Below, one piece after another: positions 9,472 through 20,540 of a stretch of 49,412 nt of DNA. The notes under the pieces were generated by a model that made no database searches, was not told the DNA's origin, and saw nothing but the letters and a program-made list of their open reading frames with translations. Numbering within the stretch: the first letter of the stretch is position 1; each line of letters opens with the position of its first letter. This DNA comes from Arthrobacter echini (lineage in GTDB: Bacteria; Actinomycetota; Actinomycetes; Actinomycetales; Micrococcaceae), in the NCBI RefSeq assembly GCF_004803505.1, contig NZ_SSWH01000015.1, positions 1 through 49,412 on the forward strand. The letters run 5' to 3'. The translations under genes and the position numbers were made by a program.

Positions 9472-9693
9472 ATGCGCGTGAGTGATTTCTGGCGACTGAT
9501 GGACGACGAGTTCGGTGAGTCCTACTCGCGCACGCTCGCCCGTGATCTCGTGGTCGACCGGCTGGGGGACCGCACCGCGGCAGAGGCACTGGACGACGGC
9601 GTGGATCCGAAGGCGGTCTGGGTCGCGGTCTGCAGCACCCAGGATGTCCCGCGGGAGCGCTGGCTCGGTCGGGACATAGCACCCCGCCGCTGA
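9472..9693 (+). CDS. DUF3046 protein
   Basis: A 73-residue protein with the family pattern MRVSDFWRLMDDEFG followed by LARDLVVDRLGDRTAAEALDDG and a C-terminal VPRERWLG. DUF3046 proteins are small, actinobacterial and typically encoded immediately next to recA (Rv2738c in M. tuberculosis), as here. The ATG at 9472 follows a GA-rich stretch (GACGAGGACGA) that can serve as ribosome binding site. The function is unknown. Confidence 0.9.
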   Translation: MRVSDFWRLMDDEFGESYSRTLARDLVVDRLGDRTAAEALDDGVDPKAVWVAVCSTQDVPRERWLGRDIAPRR

Positions 9694-9724
9694 GCAGCTG
9701 ACACGCTGGTGGCAGGGAGAACAA

Positions 9725-9740
9725 TCGAATATCTGTTCGT
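9725..9740. promoter_or_regulatory. SOS (LexA) box upstream of recA
   Basis: TCGAATATCTGTTCGT matches the actinobacterial LexA site TCGAAC-N4-GTTCGA except at one core base (GAAT for GAAC) and the last base. It lies about 170 bp upstream of recA and next to a TAGGAT -10-like element. lexA itself is in this window. Confidence 0.75.
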
Positions 9741-9906
9741 ACAGCGGTAGGATGATGGTCGTGGCGGTACCTTTAGTCAGCTGCTCGTGTTCACATAGGA
9801 CGAACGAAGAACCCGAACTGTCGGCGCCGGCTACTACAGTCCGAATCACCACAGTCCACCTGACCACGCACACGGGCCTCACGGCCATCGACAACCGAGG
9901 TGAAGA

Positions 9907-10953
9907 ATGGCCGCTCCAGACCGAGAAAAAGCCCTTGAAGCCGCTCTGGCCCAGATCGACAAGCAGTACGGCAAAGGGTCCGTCATGCGTCTGGGTGACG
10001 AGATCAGAGCGCCGATCGAGACGATCTCCACGAGTTCCATCGCGCTGGACGCCGCCCTCGGCATCGGAGGTCTTCCCAGGGGGCGGGTGGTGGAGATCTA
10101 CGGACCGGAATCCTCCGGCAAGACCACCGTGGCACTCCACGCCGTCGCCAGCGCCCAGCGCAACGGTGGGATAGCCGCCTTCATCGACGCCGAGCACGCA
10201 CTGGACCCGGAATACGCCAAGCGACTGGGTGTCGACACCGACGCCCTCCTCGTCTCACAGCCCGACACCGGCGAGCAGGCGCTGGAGATCATGGACATGC
10301 TGGTCGGCTCCGGATCCATCGACATCGTGGTCATCGACTCGGTCGCCGCGCTGGTCCCCCGCGCCGAGATCGAGGGTGAGATGGGCGACAGCCACGTGGG
10401 ACTGCAGGCCAGGCTGATGAGCCAGGCCCTGCGGAAGATCACCGGCCGGCTGAGCCAGACGAAGACCACCGCCATCTTCATCAACCAGCTGCGCGAGAAG
10501 ATCGGTGTGTTCTTCGGAAGTCCCGAGACCACCACCGGTGGCAAGGCGCTGAAGTTCTACGCCTCGGTGCGTATCGATGTGCGCCGCATCGAGACCCTCA
10601 AGGAGGGCGTGAATCCCGTGGGCAACCGGACCCGCGCCAAGATCGTGAAGAACAAGATGGCACCCCCCTTCAAGCAGGCCGAGTTCGACATCCTGTACGG
10701 CCACGGGATCTCCCGCGAGGGCGGTCTGATCGACGTCGGTGTGGAGAACGGTCTGGTCAAGAAGTCCGGAGCCTGGTTCACCTACGACGGCGACCAGCTG
10801 GGTCAGGGCAAGGAGAACGCCCGGAAGTTCCTCATCGACAATCCTGATCTGGCCGATGAGCTGGAGCAGAAGATCAGGACCAAGCTGGGCATCGGTGTGC
10901 AACCGGACGAGGACGCGGAGGCTCCTGCGCTCAGGGTCGTCAGCGGCGAGTAG
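9907..10953 (+). CDS. recA: Recombinase RecA
   Basis: Forms filaments on single-stranded DNA, drives strand exchange and triggers LexA self-cleavage. The 348-residue length is typical. Walker A GPESSGKT is at residues 66-73, followed by Walker [10 protein letters not shown] and loops with the family signatures ([37 protein letters not shown]). A GAGGTGAAGA ribosome site precedes the ATG at 9907. There is no intein, unlike in M. tuberculosis. recX follows four bases after the stop. Confidence 0.98.
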   Translation: MAAPDREKALEAALAQIDKQYGKGSVMRLGDEIRAPIETISTSSIALDAALGIGGLPRGRVVEIYGPESSGKTTVALHAVASAQRNGGIAAFIDAEHALDPEYAKRLGVDTDALLVSQPDTGEQALEIMDMLVGSGSIDIVVIDSVAALVPRAEIEGEMGDSHVGLQARLMSQALRKITGRLSQTKTTAIFINQLREKIGVFFGSPETTTGGKALKFYASVRIDVRRIETLKEGVNPVGNRTRAKIVKNKMAPPFKQAEFDILYGHGISREGGLIDVGVENGLVKKSGAWFTYDGDQLGQGKENARKFLIDNPDLADELEQKIRTKLGIGVQPDEDAEAPALRVVSGE

Positions 10954-10957
10954 CACC

Positions 10958-11563
10958 GTGCCCCCGGCAGCCGGACCAGGTTCGCGCTCGACGCGTCGGC
11001 CGGCACGCGCCCGCGTGCCCGGAGGCGGTGCAGCGGGCACCGACGGGCAGGACGAGGGCACACCCAGGACCTCGGAGGAGTGGGCAGAGCGCGGGCGGTC
11101 GATCCTGCTCCGTCAACTCGCCCTCGGGCCCAGGAGCCGCCATCAGCTCGAGCTGAAGCTCTCCGAACGCGAGATCCCAGCGGATACGGCGTCCGCGCTC
11201 CTCGACAGGTTCGAGGAGGTGCAGCTGATCGACGACGCAGAGTACGCCAGGATGTGGGTACGCAGCCGCACGGCGCTGAAGTCCCTCTCCCGTTCGGCAC
11301 TGCGGCGTGAGCTGTCCGAGAAGGGCATCGAGCCCGACCTGGCGGAGGACGCCCTGCTCCAGGTGACGGACGACGACGAGAACGAGCGGGCCCATGACGT
11401 GGTGCGGCGCAAACTCCGCCCCGGCGCCGATCTGTCGGACCGCGCCGTCAGGGACAGGGAGACCCGCCGGCTCGTCGGCGTCCTCGCGCGCAAGGGATAC
11501 GGCCCGGGGACGGCGTTCTCCATCGTCAGGAACGTGCTGGCCGAGACCGAAGCGGGCGACTGA
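10958..11563 (+). CDS. recX: Regulatory protein RecX
   Basis: RecX binds RecA filaments and limits their activity. The conserved helical repeats begin at about [29 protein letters not shown], with [17 protein letters not shown] and [13 protein letters not shown] following. The start chosen is the GTG at 10958, four bases after the recA stop, giving 201 residues. The N-terminal 45 residues are basic and low in complexity, so a later start cannot be excluded. Coupling with recA is the rule in Actinobacteria. Confidence 0.9.
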   Translation: MPPAAGPGSRSTRRPARARVPGGGAAGTDGQDEGTPRTSEEWAERGRSILLRQLALGPRSRHQLELKLSEREIPADTASALLDRFEEVQLIDDAEYARMWVRSRTALKSLSRSALRRELSEKGIEPDLAEDALLQVTDDDENERAHDVVRRKLRPGADLSDRAVRDRETRRLVGVLARKGYGPGTAFSIVRNVLAETEAGD

Positions 11564-11627
11564 GAAGGATCCCGTGATCGGTCCCGTGATTGTGGGCGTC
11601 GTACCCACCGGCCGTACCCTTGAGGAC

Positions 11628-13172
11628 GTGAGCAGCACTGTCCCCGTCACCAGCACCGATGCACCCGAGCCCGTCTCCGGGCAACTGTCCGAGCAGCGCA
11701 CCTACGAGGTGCGGACGTTCGGCTGTCAGATGAACATGCACGATTCGGAACGCATCTCCGGACTGCTCGAGGACGCTGGTCTGACCCCGGTCGACGGCGA
11801 CCAGGCGGACGTCGTCGTCTTCAACACCTGCGCCGTCCGGGAGAATGCGGACAACAAGCTCTACGGGAACCTGGGCATGCTCAAGGCCGTCAAGGACACC
11901 AGGCCGACCATGCAGATCGCGGTGGGTGGCTGCCTCGCGCAGAAGGACCGGGACACCATCCTGAGGAAGGCACCCTGGGTGGACGCGGTCTTCGGCACCC
12001 ACAACATCGGAGCCCTCCCGGCGCTGCTCGAGCGCGCCCGGCACAACGCCGAGGCCCAGCTCGAGATCCTCGAGTCACTCGACGTCTTCCCTTCCACCCT
12101 GCCGACCCGGCGCGAATCGGTCTACGCGGGCTGGGTCTCGATCTCCGTCGGCTGCAACAACACCTGCACGTTCTGCATCGTGCCCTCGCTGCGGGGCAAG
12201 GAACGCGACCGGCGGCCGGGCGAGATCCTCGCCGAGATCGAGGCGCTCGTCGCCGACGGCGCGGTCGAGGTCACGCTCCTGGGGCAGAACGTGAACTCCT
12301 ACGGCAGCGGGTTCGGGGACCGGGCGGCCTTCGCGAAGCTGCTGCGCGCCTGCGGTTCGATCGACGGGCTCGAACGCGTGCGCTTCACGAGTCCCCACCC
12401 GGCTGCCTTCACCGACGACGTCATCGAGGCGATGGCGCAGACCCCGAATGTGATGCCGCAACTGCACATGCCCCTGCAGTCCGGCTCGGACCGGGTGCTG
12501 CGGGCCATGCGCCGTTCCTACAGGTCCTCCCGCTTCCTGGGGATCCTCGACCGCGTCCGCGAGCGCATTCCGGACGCCGCCATCTCCACCGACATCATCG
12601 TCGGCTTCCCCGGTGAGACCGAGGAGGACTTCCAGGCCACACTGGCCGTCGTCGAGCAGTCGCGCTTCGCCACCGCGTTCACCTTCCAGTACTCGAAGCG
12701 CCCCGGTACGCCGGCTGCGGACCTTCCGGACCAACTGCCCAAGGCGGTCGTGCAGGAGCGGTTCGAACGGTTGACGGCGCTGCAGGACCGCATCGCCGCG
12801 GAAGAGAACGCTCGGCAGGTGGGTCGGGACGTCGAAGTGCTCGTCACCGACCAGCAGGGCCGGAAGGACGATACGACCCATCGGCTGACCGGCAGGGCCC
12901 GTGACCAGCGGCTCGTCCATTTCTCCGTCCCGGAGGGCGCGGCCTCACCCCGGCCCGGGGACTTCGTGACGCTGCCGATCACCGCCGCGGCCACCTTCCA
13001 CCTGCTGTCCGATCCACGACCCACCGACTACGTGCTGCGGCGGTCCCGGGCAGGGGACGCCTGGGACAGGACACAGGCCGATTCCTGCGGAACCCCTGCG
13101 CCGGGTGCTGCCGGCACCGGCTCGGTGTCGCTGGGCATGCCGTCCCTGCCCGTCCGGGCAAGCGCTCCTTGA
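11628..13172 (+). CDS. miaB: tRNA-2-methylthio-N6-dimethylallyladenosine synthase MiaB
   Basis: A radical SAM methylthiotransferase that modifies i6A37 in tRNA, acting after MiaA. The N-terminal UPF0004 domain has its three cluster cysteines in [15 protein letters not shown] and GGCLAQ; the radical SAM cluster is [10 protein letters not shown]-terminal TRAM domain (about 420-490) precedes a variable tail. I take the GTG at 11628, just before the family's N-terminus, giving 514 residues. The stop overlaps the TTG start of miaA, matching the two enzymes' sequential roles. Confidence 0.95.
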   Translation: MSSTVPVTSTDAPEPVSGQLSEQRTYEVRTFGCQMNMHDSERISGLLEDAGLTPVDGDQADVVVFNTCAVRENADNKLYGNLGMLKAVKDTRPTMQIAVGGCLAQKDRDTILRKAPWVDAVFGTHNIGALPALLERARHNAEAQLEILESLDVFPSTLPTRRESVYAGWVSISVGCNNTCTFCIVPSLRGKERDRRPGEILAEIEALVADGAVEVTLLGQNVNSYGSGFGDRAAFAKLLRACGSIDGLERVRFTSPHPAAFTDDVIEAMAQTPNVMPQLHMPLQSGSDRVLRAMRRSYRSSRFLGILDRVRERIPDAAISTDIIVGFPGETEEDFQATLAVVEQSRFATAFTFQYSKRPGTPAADLPDQLPKAVVQERFERLTALQDRIAAEENARQVGRDVEVLVTDQQGRKDDTTHRLTGRARDQRLVHFSVPEGAASPRPGDFVTLPITAAATFHLLSDPRPTDYVLRRSRAGDAWDRTQADSCGTPAPGAAGTGSVSLGMPSLPVRASAP

Positions 13173-14080
13173 CCCTGCCGGTCCTCGCGATCGTCGGACC
13201 CACCGGATCCGGCAAGTCACAGCTGGGCGTCGCGCTCGCACAGCGACTGGACGGTGAGGTGGTCAACGCCGACGCCCTGCAGTTCTACCGCGGCATGGAC
13301 ATCGGGACGGCGAAGCTGCCCGTCGGCGAGCGGGGCGGTGTCGAGCACCATCTGCTCGACGTGCTCGACGTGCGCGAGGAAGCGAGCGTCGCGGCGTACC
13401 AGGTTCACGCCCGGCGCGTCGTCGACGAGATCCGCGCTCGTGGTCGCGTGCCCGTGCTGGTCGGCGGGTCGGGGCTCTACGTCCGAGCCGCCGTCGACAC
13501 CCTCGAGTTCCCCCCGACGGATCCCCTCGTGCGCGCCCGCCTCGAGTCGGAGCTGTCGTCCGCGGGGCCCGAGCGGCTCCGTGAACGACTGCGGTCGGTG
13601 GACCCCGTGTCGGCCGACCGGATCGGGGACGAGCGGCGTCTCATCAGGGCCCTCGAGGTCCACGAGATCAGCGGGCGCCCCTTCAGCGCCTTCATGCCGC
13701 GGCGGGAGTACCACCGGCCGACCGTGCAGCTAGGCCTCGGAATCGAGCGCCGGATCCTGCGCGAACGCCTCGCCGCGCGGGTGCACACGATGGTGCAGGA
13801 CGGTCTCGCCGCGGAGGTGGAACGTCTTGCCGGGCAGGGTCTGAGGGAGGGCCGCACGGCGTCGCGCGCGCTGGGGTACGGGCAGTTCCTGCGGGTCCTC
13901 GACGGCGCCCTCGAGGAAGCCGACGCCATCAGCGACACGATAGCGGCAACGCGGCGGTTCGCGCGGCGCCAGCTCACCTGGTTCCGGGGCGACCCGCGGG
14001 TCACCTGGTTCGACGGCGATGCGCCCGACCTCGTCGACCGGGTGAGCGCTCTGCTCGCCACGCTCAGGGACCTATCCTAG
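13169..14080 (+). CDS. miaA: tRNA dimethylallyltransferase MiaA
   Basis: Transfers a dimethylallyl group from DMAPP to A37 of tRNAs reading UNN codons. The 303-residue protein has the P-loop [10 protein letters not shown] at residues 9-18, the substrate segment [17 protein letters not shown], and [14 protein letters not shown]. The start is a TTG overlapping the miaB stop (TTGA), an unusual but consistent start because [16 protein letters not shown] aligns directly with the family's N-terminus. Confidence 0.95.
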   Translation: MTLPVLAIVGPTGSGKSQLGVALAQRLDGEVVNADALQFYRGMDIGTAKLPVGERGGVEHHLLDVLDVREEASVAAYQVHARRVVDEIRARGRVPVLVGGSGLYVRAAVDTLEFPPTDPLVRARLESELSSAGPERLRERLRSVDPVSADRIGDERRLIRALEVHEISGRPFSAFMPRREYHRPTVQLGLGIERRILRERLAARVHTMVQDGLAAEVERLAGQGLREGRTASRALGYGQFLRVLDGALEEADAISDTIAATRRFARRQLTWFRGDPRVTWFDGDAPDLVDRVSALLATLRDLS

Positions 14081-14084
14081 GGAG

Positions 14085-15056
14085 GTGACCGAGACTCCCG
14101 CTCCCACCGAGAACCCGCCCGTCGGACACGCTGCCGGCGTCCGATCCCCGACCCTGGCCTTCACCAAGGGCCACGGCACCGGCAACGACTTCGTCCTCAC
14201 GCTCGACCCCGGGGGTGAGTCCCGCACGGACGCCGTCTTCGTCGCGGGACTGTGCGACCGCCACCGCGGCATCGGCGCGGACGGTTTCATCAGGGCGGTG
14301 CGCTCGTCGTCACTCACAGAGGGCAAGGCACTGCTCCAGAGCGATCCGCGTGCCGAATGGTTCATGGACTACCGCAACAGTGACGGCTCCGTGGCGCAGA
14401 TGTGCGGGAACGGCGTGCGGGTCTTCACGCACTTCCTCCTCGCCCAGGGCGTCGCCGAGCTGCCCGAGGGTGGCGAGCTGGCCATCGGGACACGCAGCGG
14501 GATCAAGTACGTCACCCGCTCGGGTGACGGGTACGCCGTGGACATGGGGCCCTGGGAATTCATCTTCCCCGACACCGCCGTGGCCAGGGGTACCGACTCA
14601 CTCGTGGACATCCTGGGGCTCGACGTCGACCGTCCGGCGCTGTCCGTGAGCATGGGCAACCCGCACACCGTCGTCGCGCTCGCCGAACTCGCCGAACTGC
14701 ACGCGGCCGAACTGCATCGGGCGCCCATCGTGCAGCCGACACCCCCGGAGGGGACCAATGTGGAGGTGGTGGTACCGTCCGACCCGCTGGTCGGGGACGA
14801 CGGCGTGGGACGCCTGGCGATGCGCGTGCACGAGCGGGGAGTGGGGGAGACCCTCTCCTGCGGCTCGGGCGCCTGCGCCGCGGCAGTCGCGACGCGGTTC
14901 TGGGCCGGGGCCGGCGCGCCGGACCGATGGCTCGTGGGCGTACCCGGGGGCGAGGTCGGCGTGAGATTCTTCCCCGGACCCGACGGACTCGAGCACGTCG
15001 AGCTCAGCGGCCCGGCAGTCCTCGTGGCGGAGGGCGCCCTGCTTCCTGCGGGCTGA
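14085..15056 (+). CDS. dapF: Diaminopimelate epimerase
   Basis: Converts LL- to meso-diaminopimelate for lysine and peptidoglycan. The 323-residue protein shows the two catalytic cysteines in MCGNGVRVF and [10 protein letters not shown], with the substrate residues in [12 protein letters not shown] near the N-terminus. The start is a GTG four bases after the miaA stop, preceded by an AGGGAGG-like ribosome site (CTAGGGAGGTGACC). The dapF-after-miaA order is standard in Actinobacteria. Confidence 0.96.
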   Translation: MTETPAPTENPPVGHAAGVRSPTLAFTKGHGTGNDFVLTLDPGGESRTDAVFVAGLCDRHRGIGADGFIRAVRSSSLTEGKALLQSDPRAEWFMDYRNSDGSVAQMCGNGVRVFTHFLLAQGVAELPEGGELAIGTRSGIKYVTRSGDGYAVDMGPWEFIFPDTAVARGTDSLVDILGLDVDRPALSVSMGNPHTVVALAELAELHAAELHRAPIVQPTPPEGTNVEVVVPSDPLVGDDGVGRLAMRVHERGVGETLSCGSGACAAAVATRFWAGAGAPDRWLVGVPGGEVGVRFFPGPDGLEHVELSGPAVLVAEGALLPAG

Positions 15057-15087
15057 ACCGACTGCGATCGTGACGCCGGTCCGGGTC

Positions 15088-15696
15088 TCACCGGCCCCGG
15101 TGCACCTCGAGGATCCGGAAGGACTTCGACGTGTCCGCCCTGCGCACACCGAACCCCGCGGGCAGTTCCTCACCGAGCCAGCGCTGCAGGGAGTCGGCTC
15201 CGAGATTCTTCTGGACCACGAGCCACGCGCGACCCCCCGGACTCAGTCGCGGTAGCCAGCGCAGCAGCAGGGCGTGCAGCTCCTGCTTGCCGATCCGGAT
15301 CGGCGGGTTCGACCAGATCGTGTCGAACTCCAATGCGTCGTCGACCTCGTCGGGCGCCTGCGCCGCGACGTTGTCGAGCCCGAGCCGCCGCGCGTTCTCC
15401 GCGGTCAGCGCGAGGGAGCGTTCATTGACGTCCACGGCGACGACCCGGGCATCGCGGGCCAGCAACGCCATGGTCAGTGTGAGCGGGCCCCAGCCGCAGC
15501 CGATGTCCAGCAGCAGCCCTCCCTGCGGCTCCGGGACGGCGTCCAGCAGGATCGCGGTCCCCTTGTCGAGCCCGTCGGGACTGAAGATGCCGGATGACGT
15601 GACCAGATCGCGGCGTTCCCCCGCCAGCACCACGGAAAGGGCGCGGCGTGTGCCCGGACCGGCCGGCTGTGCGCTGAAATAGTGCTGGGACTCCAT
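15088..15696 (-). CDS. Class I SAM-dependent methyltransferase, RsmC-like
   Basis: A 202-residue single-domain methyltransferase with the SAM motif I LLDIGCGWGPLT (about residues 63-74), an acidic motif II (VVAVDVNERS) and the NPP motif (WSNPPIRIG) that marks N6-adenine/N2-guanine methyltransferases. The layout matches RsmC (16S rRNA G1207), which has an extra N-terminal domain in E. coli that is missing here. The N-terminal HYFSAQPAG and SSGIFSPDGLDKGT also fit RsmC/YbiN-like proteins. It is convergent with dapF across a 31-bp gap. The exact RNA target is uncertain. Confidence 0.85.
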   Translation of the reverse strand: MESQHYFSAQPAGPGTRRALSVVLAGERRDLVTSSGIFSPDGLDKGTAILLDAVPEPQGGLLLDIGCGWGPLTLTMALLARDARVVAVDVNERSLALTAENARRLGLDNVAAQAPDEVDDALEFDTIWSNPPIRIGKQELHALLLRWLPRLSPGGRAWLVVQKNLGADSLQRWLGEELPAGFGVRRADTSKSFRILEVHRGR

Positions 15697-15819
15697 GGAG
15701 GAAAGCCTAGTGGCACTCTCGGAGCACCTCCGCGGTCCTGCAGTTCAGCGCTGGGAGAAGAGGCGGCCCCGCGGCCGGTCGGCGGACGTAGACTCGAGGG
15801 ACATCCACCTAGGGAGACT

Positions 15820-17436
15820 ATGACCGAGAACAACGACACCTTCGACGGAGCCGACATGGGGCCGGAGGAGATCCAGGCAGTCATCGACCGCATCCTGGAC
15901 GGCGACGACGCCGTCTCGGCGAAGTCGCGTACGACTACCGGCACAGGCACGGTGCGTGCAGATGGCGGCACAGCACCGCGGGAGCAGGGCATCCAGCCGC
16001 ACGAGATGACCTGGCGATCCAGGGCGCTGGCGCTGTCCGGCACGAACGAGGGTTCGGCGGCGGACGGCGACCAGGAGGAGCTCACCGAGCGCCGTGCCCT
16101 GCGCCGCGTGGCAGGGCTCTCCACGGAGCTGGAGGACGTCACCGAGGTCGAGTACCGCCAGCTCCGCCTCGAACGCGTGGTCCTCGCCGGCATTCAGAGC
16201 GAGGGCACCGCCCAGGACGCGGAGAACTCGCTCCAGGAGCTCGCAGCGCTCGCGGAGACCGCAGGATCAGAGGTGCTCGACGGCGTCGTCCAGCGCCGGT
16301 TGAAGCCGGACCCGGCCACCTTCCTCGGATCGGGCAAGGCCCAGGAGCTGAAGACGATCGTCGCCTCGAGCGGAGCGGACACCGTGATCATCGACAGCGA
16401 GCTCTCCCCGTCGCAGCGGCGCGGGCTCGAGGACATCGTGAAGGTCAAGGTGATCGACCGCACCGCGCTGATCCTCGACATCTTCGCCCAGCACGCCAAG
16501 AGCCGTGAGGGCAAGGCGCAGGTGGAGCTCGCGCAACTGGAGTACCTGCTGCCACGACTGCGTGGCTGGGGCGAGTCGATGTCACGCCAGGCCGGTGGTC
16601 AGGTCGGCAGCGCCAGCGCCGGCATGGGTTCGCGTGGCCCGGGTGAGACCAAGATCGAGCTCGACCGCCGCAAGATCCGCACCCGCATGGCCAAGCTGCG
16701 CCGTGAGATCGCCGGGATGAAACCGGCGCGCGAGACCAAGCGGTCCACCAGGCGCCGGAACCAGGTCCCCTCCGTGGCGATCGCCGGGTACACCAACGCG
16801 GGGAAGTCGTCCCTGCTGAACCGGTTGACCGACGCCGGCGTGCTCGTCGAGAACGCACTGTTCGCGACCCTGGATCCGACAGTGCGCAAGGCGGAGACGC
16901 CCGACGGCATCGGCTACACCCTCGCTGACACCGTCGGCTTCGTCCGGTCCCTCCCGACCCAACTGGTCGAGGCGTTCCGGTCGACGCTCGAGGAAGTGGC
17001 CGACGCCGATCTGATCCTGCATGTCGTGGACGCCTCGCATCCTGACCCGGAGGGACAGATCGCCGCGGTCCGCTCCGTGCTGCGCGATGTCGACGCCCAG
17101 AACGTGCCGGAGCTGATCGTCCTGAACAAGGCCGATGCTGCCGACCCGTTCGTGGTCGAGCGGCTCCGGCAGCGCGAAGCGGGCGCCGTCGTCGTCTCCG
17201 CCCGCACCGGGGAGGGACTGCCCGAGCTCCGGGAGCTGATCAGCGAGAACATCCCTCGCCCCGGTGTGAAGCTCGAGCTGCTCGTACCCTACGAGCACGG
17301 CGAGATCGTCAGCCGCCTGCACCAGCAGGACGCGGAGATCCTCGGGATGGAGCACCGCAGCGAGGGCACGCGACTCGACGTGATGGTCCGCGAGGGCCTG
17401 GCGGCGGAGCTGGAGCCGTATCTCCGGCATGAGTGA
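15820..17436 (+). CDS. hflX: GTPase HflX
   Basis: A ribosome-associated GTPase that splits or rescues 70S ribosomes under stress. Of 538 residues, the N-terminal HflX domain (GSGKAQELK, VIIDSELSPSQRRGLED) is followed by a coiled region and the G domain: G1 GYTNAGKSS (about 324), G3 DTVGFV and G4 NKAD. The first 100 residues form an acidic, poorly conserved extension common in Actinobacteria. The ATG at 15820 follows AGGGAGA at 15811. The next gene starts eight bases before the stop. Confidence 0.95.
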   Translation: MTENNDTFDGADMGPEEIQAVIDRILDGDDAVSAKSRTTTGTGTVRADGGTAPREQGIQPHEMTWRSRALALSGTNEGSAADGDQEELTERRALRRVAGLSTELEDVTEVEYRQLRLERVVLAGIQSEGTAQDAENSLQELAALAETAGSEVLDGVVQRRLKPDPATFLGSGKAQELKTIVASSGADTVIIDSELSPSQRRGLEDIVKVKVIDRTALILDIFAQHAKSREGKAQVELAQLEYLLPRLRGWGESMSRQAGGQVGSASAGMGSRGPGETKIELDRRKIRTRMAKLRREIAGMKPARETKRSTRRRNQVPSVAIAGYTNAGKSSLLNRLTDAGVLVENALFATLDPTVRKAETPDGIGYTLADTVGFVRSLPTQLVEAFRSTLEEVADADLILHVVDASHPDPEGQIAAVRSVLRDVDAQNVPELIVLNKADAADPFVVERLRQREAGAVVVSARTGEGLPELRELISENIPRPGVKLELLVPYEHGEIVSRLHQQDAEILGMEHRSEGTRLDVMVREGLAAELEPYLRHE

Positions 17437-19504
17437 GCGCACGCGTGCCGGTGCCGTGGAAGCGCCGGACGCTGCGCGGTACTCCGCCGACACGCGGCAG
17501 GCCCTCGACCTGCTCGACGTCGCCGTCAATGCGATGGGCGGGCAGCTGCGCTCCGGTCAGCACGAGATGGTGCGGCACGTCAGTGAGGCCATCGGTTCGG
17601 GGGAACACCTGCTCGTGCAGGCAGGAACCGGCACGGGTAAATCCCTCGCGTACCTCGTGCCGCTGATCGTGCATGCCATGAGCAGTGAGCGCCCGTCCGT
17701 GGTCGCCACCGCTACCCTGGCACTGCAGGCGCAGATCATCTCGCGGGATCTTCCCCGCCTCCTCGAGGCCGTGCGGCCTTCGCTCGCGCGTGAGGTCGAC
17801 ATTGCCCTGCTGAAGGGTCGCTCCAACTACGTCTGTCTCCACAAGACCGGCGGCGGCTTCCCCGAGGAGGACGCCCCGGGCACCCTGTTCAGCCTGCCGG
17901 ATGCCTCACCGCACCCGAGCCCGGTCGAGACCGGAGGGGCACCGGCGTCCGCGCTCGGCGCCGAGGTGCTCCGGCTCCGCGAGTGGGCCAGGGAGTCGAC
18001 GACCGGTGATCGTGACGACCTCGTCCCCGGTGTGAGCGACCGCGCGTGGCGCCAGGTGTCGGTCTCGGCCATGGAGTGCCTCGGGGCGGCGCGCTGTCCT
18101 CTCGCGCAGGAATGCTTCAGCGAGAAGGCACGGGCGGCCGCGGCCGACGCGGACGTCGTCATCACCAACCATGCGATGCTCGCCATCAGTGCCTTCGAGG
18201 GTCTGGCCGTCCTGCCGGAGTACGACGTCGTGGTGATCGACGAGGCCCACGAACTCCACGATCGCGTCACGGGTGCGGTCGCAGGTCAGCTGTCGGCGGC
18301 GATGGTCGGCGCCGCCTCCACGGCGCTGCGCCGCCACGCCTCGATCGGCACGGAGGCACTGGACACCGCCGCCGAGGCACTCGAGATCGCGACGGCGTCG
18401 CTCTCCTCGGGACTGCTGGCCGGCGGCCTGCCGGAGGAGGTGGAGCAGGCGCTGACGCAGCTGCGCGACGCGGCGCGTGCTGCACTCTCCGATTCGAAGC
18501 CCGACGGCAGGAGCGAGTCCGACGCCGACGGCGGGCGTCAGGTCGCCCGGTCCCGCGTGAGCATCGTCTTCGAGCTCTCGGAGCGGATCCTGGCAGCCCC
18601 CGCGTTCAACGAGGTCGTCTGGGCCTCACGATCGAACACCTTCACGCCGGGGTCGGGGTACGGGCAGCCGGACGAGGACGCGCCGGCGACGCTCAACGTC
18701 GCTCCGCTCTCCGTCGCCCAGCGGCTCCGCGAGGGACTGTTCGAGGACCGCACCGTGGTTCTCACCTCCGCGACGCTCGCCATCGGCGCCGAGTTCGGGC
18801 CGGTGGCCGGCGCACTCGGTCTCAGCGGCCCGGGAGCACCCGCGTGGACCGGGGTGGACGTCGGCAGCCCGTTCGACTATCCGCGCCAGGGAGTCCTGTA
18901 CGTGGCGAAGGACCTGCCACGACCGGAGCGTGGTACCTCCCAGGCCCAGCTGGAGGAGCTGCTCACCCTCCTGAAAGCCTCCAGGGGAGGCGCGCTGGGA
19001 CTGTTCTCCTCGAAGCGGGCTGCGGAGGAGGCGGCGGAGTCGCTCCGTCCGGAGGTCGGCTTCGAGATCCTCTGCCAGGGGGACTCCTCGCTCAACGCCC
19101 TCGTGACCCGCTTCGCGGACGAGCCGGACACGTGCCTGTTCGGCACCATGTCCCTGTGGCAGGGGGTCGACGTGCCCGGTGCCTCGTGCAGACTCGTGGT
19201 CATCGACCGCATCCCGTTCCCGCGGCCGGACGATCCGCTCATGACGGCCCGGACCAGGGCCGTTGCCCGCGGCGGCGGCAACGGTTTCATGAGCGTCTCG
19301 GCGACGCACGCCGCGGTCCGCCTCGCGCAGGGCGCGGGCCGGCTGATCCGCGCCGACGGTGATCGCGGCGTCGTCGCCGTCCTGGACAGCAGACTCGCGA
19401 CCGCGCGCTACGGAGGATTCCTCCGGGCGGCGCTACCGCCGTTCTGGGCGACCACCGACAGAGCCACGGCCACCGGCGTCCTCGAGCGGCTCTCCGCCCG
19501 TTGA
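17429..19504 (+). CDS. DinG-like ATP-dependent DNA helicase
   Basis: A superfamily 2 helicase of the XPD/DinG type, 691 residues. Walker A AGTGTGKS is at 65-72 and the DEAH box (VVIDEAHEL) at about 270. Four cysteines between them (NYVC, MEC, ARC, QEC) fit the XPD-type 4Fe-4S domain. The C-terminal motifs include FGTMSLWQGVDVPG and GRLIRADGDRG. The ATG at 17429 overlaps the hflX stop, so the pair is co-transcribed. E. coli DinG is SOS-induced; no clear box is visible here, and the gene probably depends on the hflX promoter. The closest role is unwinding of R-loops or damaged forks, by analogy. Confidence 0.92.
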   Translation: MSERTRAGAVEAPDAARYSADTRQALDLLDVAVNAMGGQLRSGQHEMVRHVSEAIGSGEHLLVQAGTGTGKSLAYLVPLIVHAMSSERPSVVATATLALQAQIISRDLPRLLEAVRPSLAREVDIALLKGRSNYVCLHKTGGGFPEEDAPGTLFSLPDASPHPSPVETGGAPASALGAEVLRLREWARESTTGDRDDLVPGVSDRAWRQVSVSAMECLGAARCPLAQECFSEKARAAAADADVVITNHAMLAISAFEGLAVLPEYDVVVIDEAHELHDRVTGAVAGQLSAAMVGAASTALRRHASIGTEALDTAAEALEIATASLSSGLLAGGLPEEVEQALTQLRDAARAALSDSKPDGRSESDADGGRQVARSRVSIVFELSERILAAPAFNEVVWASRSNTFTPGSGYGQPDEDAPATLNVAPLSVAQRLREGLFEDRTVVLTSATLAIGAEFGPVAGALGLSGPGAPAWTGVDVGSPFDYPRQGVLYVAKDLPRPERGTSQAQLEELLTLLKASRGGALGLFSSKRAAEEAAESLRPEVGFEILCQGDSSLNALVTRFADEPDTCLFGTMSLWQGVDVPGASCRLVVIDRIPFPRPDDPLMTARTRAVARGGGNGFMSVSATHAAVRLAQGAGRLIRADGDRGVVAVLDSRLATARYGGFLRAALPPFWATTDRATATGVLERLSAR

Positions 19505-19556
19505 ACCCGGCCCGCTGAGAGCAGCAGCATCGCCCTGACGACGGGTTCCCTCGGTG

Positions 19557-20342
19557 TCAGAGTGTGCGCATGACGGAGACGACCTTGCCCATGATGCTCG
19601 CGTGGTCACCGAGGATCGGCTCGTACCGCGTGTTCTGGGGCAGCAACCAGGTGTGCCCGTCGCGCTGGCGGAACGTCTTCACCGTCGCCTCGTCGTCCAG
19701 CAGCGCCGCGACGATGTCGCCGTTCTGGGCGCTCTGCTGCCGCCTCACCACCACCCAGTCGCCGTCGCAGATGGCGGCGTCGACCATCGAGTCGCCCGAG
19801 ACGCGCAGCATGAAGAGATCACCGTGGCCCACCAGTTGCCGCGGCAGCGGCATGATGTCCTCGACGACCTGATCGGCCAGGATCGGTCCGCCTGCGGCGA
19901 TGCGCCCCACGAGCGGGACGAGCGCGGTGTCCACGGCGATCTGCCGCTCTGCCGGTCTCTGCTCACCGGACGCGTCGTCGGCGTGGGTCTCCGGTGCGAG
20001 TGTCAGCGGAAGGAGCACCTCCATGGCCCGGGGGCGCTTGGGGTCACGGCGGAGGTAGCCGAGACGTTCGAGCTGGGAGAGCTGGTGGGTGACACTGGAG
20101 AGACTCGCCAGACCCACGGTGTCGCCGATCTCGCGCATCGACGGCGGATACCCGTTGTCGGCGATCGATCGCTGGATCGTCTCGAGGATCGTCAGCTGGC
20201 GCGCTGACAGACCTCTGGAGGTCGACCGTCCCCGCGGTCGCCCGGGCCCGGCGCTCACCGGGACGGCAGCGAGCTGGGGCTCATCGGTGGGCGATCCCTG
20301 CCGGGCCGTCGATTCTGGTTCCGCCACTGTCGTGCCTCTCAT
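19557..20342 (-). CDS. lexA: SOS repressor LexA
   Basis: Represses the SOS regulon and cleaves itself when RecA filaments form. The 261-residue protein has a long N-terminal tail (about 45 residues), the winged-helix DNA-binding domain (about 45-110), the cleavage site Ala150-Gly151 in GRIAAGG, and the serine/lysine dyad Ser185 (SGDSM) and Lys222 (ATVKTF). It is divergent from the LysM gene, as in mycobacteria (Rv2720/Rv2719c). The ATG at 20342 is the first plausible start; the tail could be shorter. Confidence 0.97.
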   Translation of the reverse strand: MRGTTVAEPESTARQGSPTDEPQLAAVPVSAGPGRPRGRSTSRGLSARQLTILETIQRSIADNGYPPSMREIGDTVGLASLSSVTHQLSQLERLGYLRRDPKRPRAMEVLLPLTLAPETHADDASGEQRPAERQIAVDTALVPLVGRIAAGGPILADQVVEDIMPLPRQLVGHGDLFMLRVSGDSMVDAAICDGDWVVVRRQQSAQNGDIVAALLDDEATVKTFRQRDGHTWLLPQNTRYEPILGDHASIMGKVVSVMRTL

Positions 20343-20540
20343 CCGAAGGTCCTGGTCGCCGTCGTCCTGCCCCGATGATCATCGAGCCGGAATGTCGGTG
20401 GCGGGTGATTCTCTCGAGGTGGATCGACGCTCTGCCGACCGCCCCATCCAGCTCCTGGCCGGCGGTGTGCGGCGCAACGCCGGACTGCTGTCGCTGTTCT
20501 GTTTCCCCTCTGTTCACGGTAGGGCAGAGCAGCGAGGTTT

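Noticed and set aside
15075..15095. GCCGGT/ACCGGC hairpin between dapF and the methyltransferase
   Set aside because: Only six pairs with a GC-rich surround and no T-run; it also enters the methyltransferase stop.
19503..19548. GAACCCG/CGGGTTC pair after the helicase gene
   Set aside because: The 32-base loop and lack of a T-run make it too weak for a terminator call.
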